A stretch of DNA of 64,000 nucleotides from Cenococcum geophilum 1.58 (Eukaryota; Ascomycota; Dothideomycetes; Gloniales; Gloniaceae): assembly GCA_001692895.1 (NCBI GenBank), contig KV748200.1:317343-381342 (forward strand), given 5' to 3'. The notes beneath the pieces were generated by a model. The model worked only from the letters and a program-made list of their open reading frames with translations. It was not told the DNA's origin and did not search any database. A program made the translations under genes and the position numbers. Below are positions 1 through 10,791 of this stretch, in pieces (the first letter of the stretch is position 1; every line of letters begins with the position of its first letter).

Positions 1-129
1 TCGTTAACACCAGCTCAGCATCGCTACTTAAAGCTGCTTTTCCGCACAGAAACATAACGACACATCTGTCAAATTTCACATACTATAAAAGGCGTCAGAA
101 TCTTGCTAATGTCTCGCCGTATCAAATTT

Positions 130-2073
130 TAGTCAAAAAAGAAGATTAGCAGCGTCTACAGCAACGGAAGATACGAGGAGGCGGAAAAGGCTTTTATGCA
201 AGTGACAGAGACTCAAGAAAAGGAGCTTGGAGCGGAGCATCCTTCCACGCTGACCAGCATGGCCAACCTGGCGTCGACGTACAGCAATCAAGGGCGGTGG
301 AAGGAGGCCGAAGAGCTAGAGGTGCAAGTAATAGAGACAAGAAAGAGGGTGCTTAGGGCGGAGCATCCTTCCACGCTGGACAGCATGGCCAGCCTGGCGT
401 CGACGTTTTGGAATCAAGGGCGGTGGAAGGAGGCTAAAGAGCTAAAGGTGCAAGTAATGGAGACAAGAAAGAGGGTACTTAGGGCAGAGCATCCTTCCAC
501 GCTGGCCAGCATGGCTAACCTGGCGTCGACGTACAGGAATTAAGGGCGGTGGAAGGAGGCCGAAGAGCTGGAGGTGCAAGTAATGGAGACAAGAAAGAGG
601 GTACTTAGGGCGGAGCATCCTTCCACGCTGGCCAGCATGGCTAACCTGGCGTCGACGTACAGGAATCAAGGGCGGTGGAAGGAGGCTAAAGAGCTAGAGG
701 TGCAAGTAATGGAGACAAGAAAGAGGGTACTTAGGGCAGAGCATCCTTCCACGCTGGCCAGCATGGCTAACCTAGCGTCAACGTACAGGAATTAAGGGCG
801 GTGGAAGGAGGCCGAAGAGCTAGAGGTGCAAGCAACGGAGATAAGAAAGAGGGTGCTTGGGGCGGAGCATCCTTCCACGCTGGACAGCATAGCCAGCCTG
901 GCGTCGACGTACAGGGATCAAGGGCGGTGGAAGGAGGCCGAAGAGCTGGAGGTGCAAGTGATAGAGACGAGTTTAAGGGTGCTTGGGGCGGAGCATCCAG
1001 ACACGCTGACCAGCATGGCCAACCTGGCGTCGACGTACAGCAATCAAGGGCGGTGGAAGGAGGCCGAAGAGCTGGAGGTACAAGCGATGGAGACGAGTTC
1101 AAGGGTACTTGGGGCGGAGCATCTAGACACGCTGACCATTATAGCTAACCTGGCGTTGACGTACAACAATTAAGGGCGGTGGAAGGAGGCCGAAGAGCTT
1201 TAAGCTAAAGAACTAGAGATATGCTCGAGGGTGCTTGGGGCAGAGCATCCTTTCACGCTATTCAGCATGGCCAACCTGGCGTCAACATACAGCAATCAAG
1301 GGCGGTGGAAGGAGGCCGAAGAGCTACTTGTGCAAGTGATGGAGACGAGTTTAAGGGTACTTGGGGTGGAGCATCCAGACATGCTGACCAGAATGGCCAA
1401 CCTGGCGTCGACGTACAGGAATCAAGGGCGGTGGAAGGAGGCTGAAGAGCTAGAGGTGCAAGTAATGGAGATAAGAAAGAGGGTACTTAGGGCGGAGCAT
1501 CCTTCCACGCTGGCCAGCATGGCTAACCTGGCGTCAACGTACAGGAATTAAGGGCGGTAGAAGGAGGCCGAAGAGCTAGAGGTGCAAGCAACGGAGACAA
1601 GAAAGAGGGTACTTGGGGCAGAGCATCCAGACACGCTAACTAGTATAGCCAACCTAGCATTAACGTTTTGGAATTAAGGGCGGTAAAAGGAGGCTGAAGA
1701 GCTAGAGGTGTAAGTAATAGAGACAAGAAAGAGGGTACTTGGGGCGGAGCATTTAGACACGCTAGCCAGCATGGCTAACCTGGCGTCGACGTTTTAGAAT
1801 TAAGGGTGGTGGAAGGAGGCCGAAGAGCTAGAGGTGCAAGTGATGGAGATAAGTTCAAGGGTTCTTGGGGCGGAGTATCCTTCCACGCTAACCAGCATAG
1901 CCAACCTCGCCTTTATATAGAAGTCCCAAAGTTGCAATAAAGAGGCCATCTTACTAATGAAAAATTGCTTCAAGCGACGAAAAAAGATCCTTAGCCCTCA
2001 GCATCCTAACATAGAGAAGTCGCTTAAAACTCTAAATAAGTGGCAGAGGGAGAATATAGAGGCTAGACTTTAA
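130..2073 (+). pseudogene. Decayed TPR (kinesin-light-chain type) repeat gene, C-terminal part of an NLR-like protein
   Basis: Fourteen tandem units of exactly 126 bp (42 codons) run from about 196 to 1,915. Each encodes a TPR pair of the type 'GAEHPSTLxSMANLASTY.NQGRWKEAEEL', the pattern found at the C-terminus of fungal NB-ARC/patatin-TPR proteins and kinesin light chains. Open stretches are 196-543, 574-795, 826-1173 and 1231-1551. The usual C-terminal cap of such proteins follows (KNCFKRRKKIL.PQHP, then a stop at 2,071). The N-terminal effector and nucleotide-binding domains are absent, so the gene is either truncated or begins upstream of the window. Stops replace the glutamine codon of NQG again and again (CAA to TAA near 541, 793, 1,171, 1,549, 1,675, 1,801) and at least one TGG has become TAG. 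All are RIP-type transitions, and they grow denser toward the LINE. TPRs in such proteins bind proteins and may sense non-self. The specific role cannot be read from the sequence. Confidence 0.85.
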
Positions 2074-2274
2074 AGCTACTTTATTTAGTAGATTATATAG
2101 ATACTTTTTTATATCTAAAGTAGCAAGTCTAGACTTTAAAATTAGTACAAATGCAAAACGATTAAGCTGCGTAAGTATGCTTATAAGAAATACCTAACGG
2201 TAATTAAAGTGACTTGGCACTATTGTCGCCACCACAAGTAGGGAGGGTGGCCGACCCGCACTAGCTACACCCTT
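2074..2274. other. Spacer with hairpin after the TPR pseudogene
   Basis: No gene. A hairpin with arms GCTACTTTA (2,075-2,083) and TAAAGTAGC (2,116-2,124) encloses a T-run just after the TPR stop codon. It may be a 3'-end structure of the old gene. The rest of the spacer shows nothing recognisable. Confidence 0.4.
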
Positions 2275-2400
2275 GTGAAGTAGCGAGGGTATAGCTTATA
2301 GTAAGGGTCTACAACTTTTAAAAGAGGAGGATATTTATCTTAGACATTCTTTTAATCAAATCCTAGTCTTTTATTTAGCTAGTTCCCGCTATAAGGCGGC
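2275..2400 (+). repeat. Left copy of direct repeat flanking the LINE
   Basis: Positions 2,321-2,400 match 14,056-14,136 without gaps over about 80 bp. Every difference is a transition and nearly all have the left copy carrying T or A. A shorter match (GTGAAGTRGCGAG) lies just upstream in both copies, at 2,275 and 14,018. The left copy abuts the LINE 5' side and the right copy abuts its tail, so this may be an unusually long target duplication. It could also be a fragment of the LINE leader. Confidence 0.6.
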
Positions 2401-2689
2401 CCCTACGGCCCACTAAACGAAGCCCCGGAGCCCCAATAGCTGCTTTGACCCCTAAACGCGTATTAGTAACACTACCTCTAGAACCACTAGTAGCTTTACT
2501 AAGACGTATAAAGAAACTAAGCGTAAAGGTGTAAGAGGCCTAGTAGTCGCTAAGGACACAATCTTAAAGATTAGTATAGTTTAAGCAACAGACAACCGCA
2601 CTATAAACTAAACTATAAGCTATATAGTATATACTGCCCCTATTTCCTATAGTAAGAGCCTCTACCTTACCTAAATGTAAAGGAGGAGG

Positions 2690-3780
2690 TATTAATTATA
2701 ACAAAATTTATTAACTTATTAAAAGCCTTAAAGAAACTATAGTATAGTAGAGTAATATCATTATAAACCAGAATAGTATTATTAAGAGTATTAGAAACGA
2801 CCTAGTAGATATTAAATTGGAATAGTAAAGCCTTAAAAAGTAAAACGCTAAACTCTAAAAGGCCATCTAGTCCTTATAAGCGCAACTAAATACTCCCTTA
2901 GCTCCAATATAATTATAGGCGTTAGTAGCGGCCAGTAGAGGCATAGCAGGGGTAGAGGTAACTTAGCCACAAATAATAAACGCTAGGAACTCTAAAGAAC
3001 CCAATTAGCAGCTAGTGATAGACGTTAGCTAAGTAGGTAAGGAGATAACAGAGAAGATAGCTACTACTAAAGTAGTAAAGTAAACCATTATATAAGGTAT
3101 AAAGGATATAGACAGGCTTATAGGAGCTATACTTAAGGACTTCCGCGTATAGTAAATAAGAGACAGCGTAAGCATTATTAGATTCTTGGTAGAAAAAGAT
3201 AAAGAAGCTATGTTTAGGCAGATGACTACCTAATAGCTTAAACCGTATATCTCTAGGGCGAGGCTTGTCGGACCTAAGTAGTATATAGTTAAGGCGGACT
3301 AGGTTAAAGTACCTTTAGCGATAAATATTAATAGCGGAAAAGTAAGTAAGTTAGCTATAGAGCGCTTTGGGGTAGAGAATAGTATAGAGGTATATATAAT
3401 AAGATAGCTCGGACAACTAAGGCCACGCGGCCAGCATATATTAGTAATTATTAAAGTAGCGACAAAGAGGATATAGAGAAGCTGCTCACGTCAAACAATA
3501 TATTATTTAGGGGAGGTATAATTATTATATTGCCATTTAAGGAATAACGCACCCCTATAGTATACTATAAATATAAAAGGTTTAGATATAGGGCTAGAGA
3601 CTATATATAACCTAATACGTGCGAAATATATAGGTGGGAAGGCTATTTCTGGTGTAAGATAGTTAATCTACACTGCGTAAACTGTTAGGGTCCTTACTAA
3701 GCCTTATACTATAAATGCCTAGTATATAGAAAAGAAATAAATAGGATTTTTATACAATAGCGTTATAAATAGAGAACTTT
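2690..3780 (+). pseudogene. LINE ORF1 (gag-like, zinc knuckles) remnant
   Basis: A string of short open pieces ends in cysteine clusters at about 3,570-3,720. In the plus-strand frames one reads a CxxW/CxK..HCVNC..PY..CYKC-like pattern typical of the CCHC knuckles at the end of fungal LINE ORF1. ORF1 proteins bind the element RNA. No long open frame remains. Confidence 0.6.
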
Positions 3781-4788
3781 AGATTCTCTAGGTAAATATA
3801 AAGAAGTGTAGAGAAGTGTAGTATACGCTATATAATAACAAAGCGCTAGCGGACTTTTACTTTATTTTAGGCTAGGAGCCTTACTGCTTTCTCTTAAATA
3901 GGGAAGTGGTACTAGCTAGCTTAAATCCCTAGTAAATAAGGTTTGTCCTAATAGGCAGGCAGTAGCGGTATCCCCTAGTTAGGTTATATATCTAGGCGTC
4001 TAAAGAGCTAGCAGCTATATAGCTATAGGTAGATTTAGCAGATATTACGATAGTAGTGGCGTACGTCGGCTAAAGGAGACTTATAATTATATCGGTATAT
4101 ATTCTAGATAGATATTTAAGGAAAACTAAGAAAGAGAACCTAAAGGAGCTCTCTAGTAGGCTAGAGATAATTAATAGTCTAATTTAGGGTAAACTATTGC
4201 GCAACCTATATACTAAGGTGGTAATTATAGGCGACTTTAATCGGCACAATCCGCTATAGGGAGGAAGTTATATTAGTACCATATTAACGCAGGAAGAAAG
4301 CGCGCCAATTATTAACTTTATAGCAGACCGGTTACTCTAGAGCCTACTTCTAATAGGAGTACTTATATTTAAGAGCGACGTGGGGCGGATATTAATAATT
4401 AACCTTATACTTATAACCTTAGGCCTAGTAAGTAAACTAATAAAGTACGCTATTTAGGAATATAAGTATGGGTTAGACTATAGAGCCATCTACATTAGCT
4501 TTTAGGTTAATATAGACACATAGGAGAGCTAGGAGAGGCTGCTTATTAAGAATATAAACTAGGACAAGATTTAAGAAGATATAAAGCGATAGAAAGAGAT
4601 GGGATTCCCTATAGAAGATATAGACGAAATAGTTAACTACCTTAATAGGTAGGTTAACAAAGCCCTTAAAGTATACTACTAGTGGGCTAAGCTATTACTG
4701 TATATAAAAAGATGGTAGAACGAAGACCTTATAATGCTAAGGAAGTTATATATATACTAGAGGAACAGGAATAGTACAATACGGAAAC
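3780..4788 (+). pseudogene. LINE ORF2, 5' part: endonuclease domain
   Basis: The APE-type endonuclease is identified by the signature GDFNRHNPL.GG at about 4,227-4,262, a hallmark of LINE endonucleases (GDFNxHHxxWGG). The tryptophan codon within it is now a stop, as expected from G-to-A change. The linker ahead of the reverse transcriptase (RWW.E-type motif, here near 4,710) follows. The frame is then interrupted by the Copia 3' LTR at 4,789 and resumes at 10,792. Confidence 0.75.
4784..4788. repeat. Copia target-site duplication, left (GAAAC)
   Basis: The five bases GAAAC before the left LTR match GAAAT after the right LTR (10,792-10,796), apart from one C/T change of the RIP type. Confidence 0.8.
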
Positions 4789-4951
4789 TGTTAAATTATA
4801 AGGGGATATTACGTAGCTACGGTTCGTAGATAGTATAATAATTATTATTTTTAATTCTTAATAGGAATAAGGAAAGGGGTAAGGAACCTAGGGTTCCTCA
4901 CCGCGCTAGGGCCATGTCAATACGTAATGGCAACTTGCCTTATTCCCAACA
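4789..4951 (-). repeat. Copia 3' LTR
   Basis: 163 bp, TGTT...CAACA. It pairs with 10,629-10,791. It is the 3' LTR because the element is antisense. Confidence 0.9.
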
Positions 4952-5126
4952 CTAGCAACTCTTCTTTTTATAGTTACTATCTATATATATATAAATAGAT
5001 AGGATATAATAATACCTAATAGTGTATAATAATACCAGACAGTATATAACAACACTAAATAATATGCGACAATATACGACAATGCGGTAGTTAGTAGGAT
5101 TTAGCGGATAATATAAAGACATAGGG

Positions 5127-5142
5127 GCCGCTAAGGCGCTAG
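5127..5142 (-). repeat. 16-bp match to the G2 LTR inside Copia
   Basis: On the minus strand this reads CTAGCGCCTTAGCGGC, identical to 51,183-51,198 in the left LTR of Gypsy element G2 and to its partner in the right LTR. Confidence 0.6.
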
Positions 5143-5162
5143 TAGTAAGCGAGCCAATAGCA

Positions 5163-5187
5163 ATTTTCCATCCCGGTAATGGAAAAT
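5163..5187. repeat. Palindrome P1 in Copia 3' region
   Basis: The arms ATTTTCCAT and ATGGAAAAT flank a 7-nt loop. A related hairpin, GATTTTCTAT/ATATAAAATC with an ACCGGGC loop, occurs in Gypsy element G4 at 58,187-58,213, again just before palindrome P2. Confidence 0.65.
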
Positions 5188-5260
5188 CCTAATTAGCCAG
5201 CTTAACGACTAGTGTTAGCAAAACTCCACACTGCTACCCAAATCGATTAGGCGTGGCGCT

Positions 5261-5320
5261 CTTAGCACAAATCTAACTAATTAAACAACTTTAACCAGTG
5301 GTTAAAGTTCTATAAGATCT
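5261..5320. repeat. Shared module (palindrome P2), copy in Copia
   Basis: The hairpin has arms AACTTTAACC (5,287-5,296) and GGTTAAAGTT (5,300-5,309). It is preceded by ATCTAACTAATTA. The same ~60-bp core occurs in Gypsy elements G2, G4 and G1 (see 56,832, 58,242 and 58,755). Here it lies about 300 bp inside the 3' LTR. Confidence 0.75.
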
Positions 5321-8300
5321 TAACTTCTCTAAATTTCCCTCTTAACCCAACCTTTAACTCATATATATAGAGTATTTATATTAATAAACGTCTCTAGTAC
5401 CTTATTTAGGTTTGCCTTTGTTATTATATCTACTAGGTTATCTTAGCTATTAATCTATCGGATCTTAAAGAGTTCTTAACGCTTATAGAACTACTAAAGT
5501 GCCATAATATTAATTATAAGGCGTTTTTATTTTGTGGTACTAAGCTTAACTAAACACTTATAAAGGGAATATAAGTCAGTGCACACGATTATAGGGATAG
5601 CGGGAAGTTTAAGTTGGTCTATAATTATCTTAAGGGTAGTTCCAATTACAATTGCTATATTAACTCCGCCAACCATTCTATATATCTCTAACGCTAGAAC
5701 GCTTTAAGTAACGCACTTGCTTTTAGTTAAGCTCTAATAAATAAGATTGCCGTAGATTGTAAAGTTATTCTCTTTAATAGATTTATTCGCGATAATAATC
5801 TTATATCTTAGTTAGGAGCTAAAATCTTTATTATTTATAAACAATCTATTAACAAATACGAAGAGCTTAGTGGTAGGAAGATTAATAGGCATATAGAGTA
5901 GTCCCCAATTAAGATAGTTTATTTGCTAGGAAAGATATTTATTTAGGGTAAGAATATTATCCTTAGTTGGTTCCTAGTATTAGGCGGCAACGGAGAGATT
6001 AAATAAAGCCTTAGGTTAATAGATAAAAGCAATATAAGCTCCGCAAGCGCGTTGCTCTATATATCCTTACTTTAAGGAATTAACGTTAATAACGTTAATC
6101 TTCTTACCTTAACCCTTCTAGCATAAAGTAATAGAATCCTTATTTAGGGAGAGGATATATCTATTAAAGAGTAATAGTATTATTAAATTAAGCTTTTCTT
6201 TTGGCTTTGCTATAAGATTTACCTTTACTAGCTTATCTTCTTTAAGAGCTGAGAATTAGTCGTCCCCTAAGATAATTATATTATTAGTTTATATACCAAC
6301 AATTCTAAATAGAGTTCCTATAGTTATAATAAGGAAGCAGGGATTAAATATAAAAGTAGTTATTAAAAGCTTCTCTTTATAGTGCTTACTGTAGGTAGCC
6401 CACTAGTAAGTTTCTACCTCTATAATTCTATATAATGGCTTAAGCATAACCATAATCATATCTTTAGGATACTGGTAGCGAATTTACTCTAGAAGGTATG
6501 CTAATATTAAGCGCTAAAGGTGCGTTTCTAATTAGGTATAGGCTTAAGTAATATCTTACAAATAAACCGCTATTCTATTCTTTATTAAGAAGGGAGCTAG
6601 CGCAATAATAACTTACTAATTAGCTTGTTAAATCGTAGGAGACTGCGTAAAAATTACCTCCTTACTATTATCGTTGTAGCCTTAGATAATAAGTCTTGAT
6701 TTCTTAAATAGGGCATTAGTAGCTTTACCCTTAATCTCATTAACTATTCTTAACTTAAAGATGCGAACTCTATCGAACTTAGTAGGGTTATACTTCTCGA
6801 ATTTAAAGATTCCTCTTGTAATAAGACTATCGATCTCCTACTTATTGGATGCTTAGAAAGGAGCTCCTGGAGTTATAATACAACCTTCCTTTTAGAGCTG
6901 TTTTGCGAGTTTAAAGTCAGCCTTTTCCTTAGCTGTTATAAAGGCCATTAATAACTTAACTCTATTTTTAATGGCGGCAACAAATTATTCTTTAAAATTA
7001 ATAAGATGTTGGCGATTTCGTAATCCCTTCGGGCGACCTCTGCCGCGTCGTGGTTATAGCGTATCTACTATAATTATATCGGGATCGTAGTCGCCTTTTA
7101 GAGTATATTAATTATAATTTTCTTCTAGGGCATCTTCTAGGGCATCCTATAAAGGCTTAGAATTATTATTTTTATAGTAAGGCTTAATAACAGTTAAATG
7201 GAATTAAGTAGGTCCGTAAGGCATCTAAATAGTGCAAGTTTAACCATTAATTATAATAAGTTAGTGTAGGCCTAACTATTCTCCCTTTTTACGCTATACG
7301 CGTACCTTAGACTAGAGTGGCAGATTAAGTATAGTTAAGGTGTTTAGGCTATTTCTTATTCCTAGTGCGTTGTTAACCTAGTGTGTGGCGTAGAGACGTC
7401 GCACCTTCTTTGTTACCTTATAAATAGCCTTAGCTTATTATATAATAAAGGGAGATAATAGAGAATCGTTAGTTATTTAAGGGTAGGCACTAAAGACTAG
7501 TAATGTAGGTACGAGTCTATCCGGGCCAGCGGAATTGTTAATAGCTTTAACAGCTATTTATAAGGTAAGTTCTTCGCTAGCGTCTTTTAGTTTTAAAGAG
7601 ATAATCTTATATACGCGGCGTAATAGTGCGTGATATTGTTTTACTTTTCCGATACTATTATATGCCTTAATAGGGACTTCCTTAACCTTAATTGCTATTG
7701 CCTTTATCTATTATTAAAACTCTATAAATAAGAAGTTCTTTTCTATATCATAAACGATTTAATTAGGGGGTCCTAAATAAATATTAATCTAGCATAACTA
7801 AAGGGTCTCCTATGCATTTTTAGCTAATATATCTTTTAAGAAACGCACGGCTTAGAAGGAGGTTAAGAAGTTAATAACTTAGAGCATTAGCTTGCCGCTA
7901 AGATATATAACGTTAATAATAATACAGAAGTTAAAGTTATAGTTATCCTTAAGGGTAAACTTAAATTGGCTAGGGGACTTCTGGTTTATTTAGTAGTAAT
8001 AGTAATACTTTATAAGATACTTAATTGCCTTAACCTTAACTTTATGGCCTACTTACTAAAGAACCCTAAGCAATTAATAAACAGATAGGTGGCTAAAATA
8101 ACGGTATAGTTAGCGTAATTCCAACTTAGTTAAATGGCTCTAAGTAATACTCTTTTCTAGTTAATAAAGGAGTAACTAGGGGTAACCCTACTTACGTATA
8201 ACGGGCACCCAATTATCTCCCTAAATAAGTATATTCTTAAGGTTATTAAGCCTAACGCCTAACTTATTTATATCTTTAATGTAAAATAGAAACGGAGTGT

Positions 8301-10628
8301 TTATAGGAATAATATAAAAACTAATATACTCTAAGGGGGTTTAAACCCTAATTATGCCGAGAGAGATTATAGTACCTTTGCTAAAATGAATTGTATACTA
8401 GCCTACCGTTAAATAGTTAATTTAAACAGAGCTATTAAGCTGCTAAAGGGCTCGAACTTAAGGTTCTCCTACTATAGATACTCTTACGGCTTTAGTATCC
8501 AGTATAATACTATAGAAGACGTTTACTAAGTATTTATCGTTAAAGGAAAACGCGGAGCTCTCCTTTGGCTCGTTAAAGATATTTAACTTTATAATAGAAT
8601 GGAGCGTAAATTGGTTATTAAGGATAATAATAGTTTATATACTATTTACCTTACCATACTTAGTAAAGTATTNGTTAGGNAAGTNGNNCTTAATTTCNAT
8701 ATCTATAAGNAGCTNTTTAGTNTTATTAACNTNACCNTTAAGATCTTTTANNCCTTTATATTAAACTAGGAAGCTTTAAAAGTAGGCCACAGTGACTTCG
8801 CAATTTTTAACATTTCTTATACTCTAACGGAACTTATTATATGCCTCTTTTCACTTATTAAGGGAGTGTCTAGTTAACTAGCAATTTAGCTTCTTACAAA
8901 CGTAGTATTTTTTTTAGCGATTACTTTAAAATAAACCTCCATAAGGACCTCTATAATTACCTTATAGTTAACGTTAATTATACCCTCTTCCATATTCCCT
9001 ACTGCGGCCACTATATATTTAATCAGTCCAGTTATAATTGTATTAGTCGGGAATACTTAATTAGGTAAGATTTTCGGTATAGAACTATTAAGATTCTTAT
9101 ATTTATATCGCAGTACCTATAGCGGAGCGTAGCTTAGTATATACTCCTTTAAACGTATCTATAGGTTTATATAGCGCTAAGTTGCACTTAGGAACGTTAT
9201 AGCATGCTAAGATAACCTAGTCCCTTAGGCTGTTCTTATTTTAGTAAGTTTTAGTAAGGCTACGTTAGATTTTCTAAAGTTTATTAAAGAGTAGTTAAAG
9301 GCACTCTAAACAAGTCTTTATTAGGTTAGAAGCAATAACTCTTTAGAATATAGTCTTCCGCCATTTGGATATATAAAGTTGGCGATTCTTATTAGTCTTA
9401 AAGTAGGCTCTAGTGAGCTAAAGCATTGTATTAAAGTTATAGTTTTTACCTATAATATAGTCGTAATAAAATATTGCCGCCCGTCCCTTTAATATAATAG
9501 AGAAAGCGTAATAGTACTAGTGGCGTTAAATTTTAACCTTATTATAACAGTTATAAAAGACCTATAGTTTTGCTCTAAGTATGTCGTACAGTTCTCCTCT
9601 AAACTTCTTCTCTTTGTCCAAATATACCTTTATTAGATTTATGACTTCTTGTAATAAAGGCTTACCGGTTAGCTAGAGTGGAGAAGGTAAAGGTAGAGCA
9701 ACTCTAAGTAGGAGAGTACCTCTAGGTAGGAGAGTAGCTTTAAGTAGGGGGTTAGCGTTCTAGGGGTTTTAATATAAATTAAAGTTGCCTTCTAAAGAAT
9801 ATGGGTTATTTTTAGGTTTCTATAGTTAATGTATAATCTTAGCTTCCGTCTATATTAGTTCTTCTATACTAGTAATAACGGCCTAAATATTACTAGCAAT
9901 TGGGTTACCATTCTTAGTAACGTATACCCTATTTCTATAGAGGAAGTCTTAAAAGTCCTAAACAATATTAACGTTGCCAAGTACCTAGGTATCAGCAGTC
10001 CATCCTATAAAATCCTTCCTAAAATACTCCTATAGTTATAAGTCGGCGTAGTATTTATTTTGGTAGAATATAATATAGTATAGGAGAAAGCCGTTAACTT
10101 GTTTTACGGTATAAGTTATTATATTAAAGGCGAATTCGTTCTAATCTTCATTAATGAGTTTCGCGTACTTAGCTACCCCTAGTAGTAAGGAGTCTTTTTA
10201 GTTATTTAAGGTAGGCGTAGCTATGTTTTTAGAGGGAGGGAAGTATTATTAGTGTAGGGATTGTTATTTGGTACGCGTTCGTAATATATATTTATTATTT
10301 AGTACGCGTTTATTATTTAGTACGCGTTTATAACATATATTTGCGGTTATAGGGCTTAGGATTAGTTCTAGCCTTAAATCGCGAAGACTTATAAAGCGTA
10401 TTATTCTGCGTAATAGACGCAAGAATCTGTAATCTTAGAAAGGCTTAGGACTAGTTCTGGCCTTTAAATCCTTAGATTTATAGAAGAGTTCTATTTAAGG
10501 TTTAGGACCAGTTCTAACCTTAAAAAACAGCTTCCTCTAGCATAAGTAGCACTAGTATAGTAGCTCGTCTCTTCTTAGTAAAAACCTAGCTGTTCTATAG
10601 TATAACTATAAAGTTAACCACTAATTAG

Positions 10629-10791
10629 TGTTGGATTATAAGGGGATATCACGTAGCTACGGTTTGTAGATAGTATAATAATTATTATTCTTAATTCTTA
10701 ATAGGAATGAGGAAAGGGGTAAGGAACCTAGGGTTCCTTACCACGCTAGGGCCATGTCGACACGTAACGGCAACTTGCCTTATTCCCAACA
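10629..10791 (-). repeat. Copia 5' LTR
   Basis: 163-bp partner of 4,789-4,951. Target duplication GAAAT follows at 10,792-10,796. Confidence 0.9.

Larger units (their letters stand above)
4789..10791 (-). mobile_element. Ty1/Copia LTR retrotransposon, antisense, broken, inserted in the LINE
   Basis: Two 163-bp LTRs with TGTT...AACA ends bound the element and a 5-bp target duplication lies outside them. The coding order reads right to left. There is a gag-like region with a zinc-knuckle motif (about 10,240 to 8,800, knuckle near 8,890-8,925), then protease/integrase (about 8,700 to 7,100), reverse transcriptase (about 7,000 to 5,900) and RNase H (to about 5,360). The RNase H end has the DNxxDIITKA-type motif of Copia elements. 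The LTRs differ at about 11 of 163 positions, all transitions, so the divergence reflects RIP more than age and the insertion is probably not very old. It is younger than the LINE. The element looks complete in layout but is heavily broken throughout. Ambiguous bases sit at 8,673-8,752. Confidence 0.9.

Noticed and set aside
801-1445. Long plus-strand frames reading MEGGRRARGASNGDK and similar
   Set aside because: These are out-of-phase shadows of the 126-bp TPR repeat. The TPR frame carries the recognisable protein.
196-1915. Reading the repeated TAA/TAG codons of the TPR array as sense codons (altered genetic code or programmed read-through)
   Set aside because: All five genes of the island use TAA, TAG or TGA as ordinary stops, and the array stops are exactly the changes RIP makes (CAA to TAA, TGG to TAG), rising toward the LINE.
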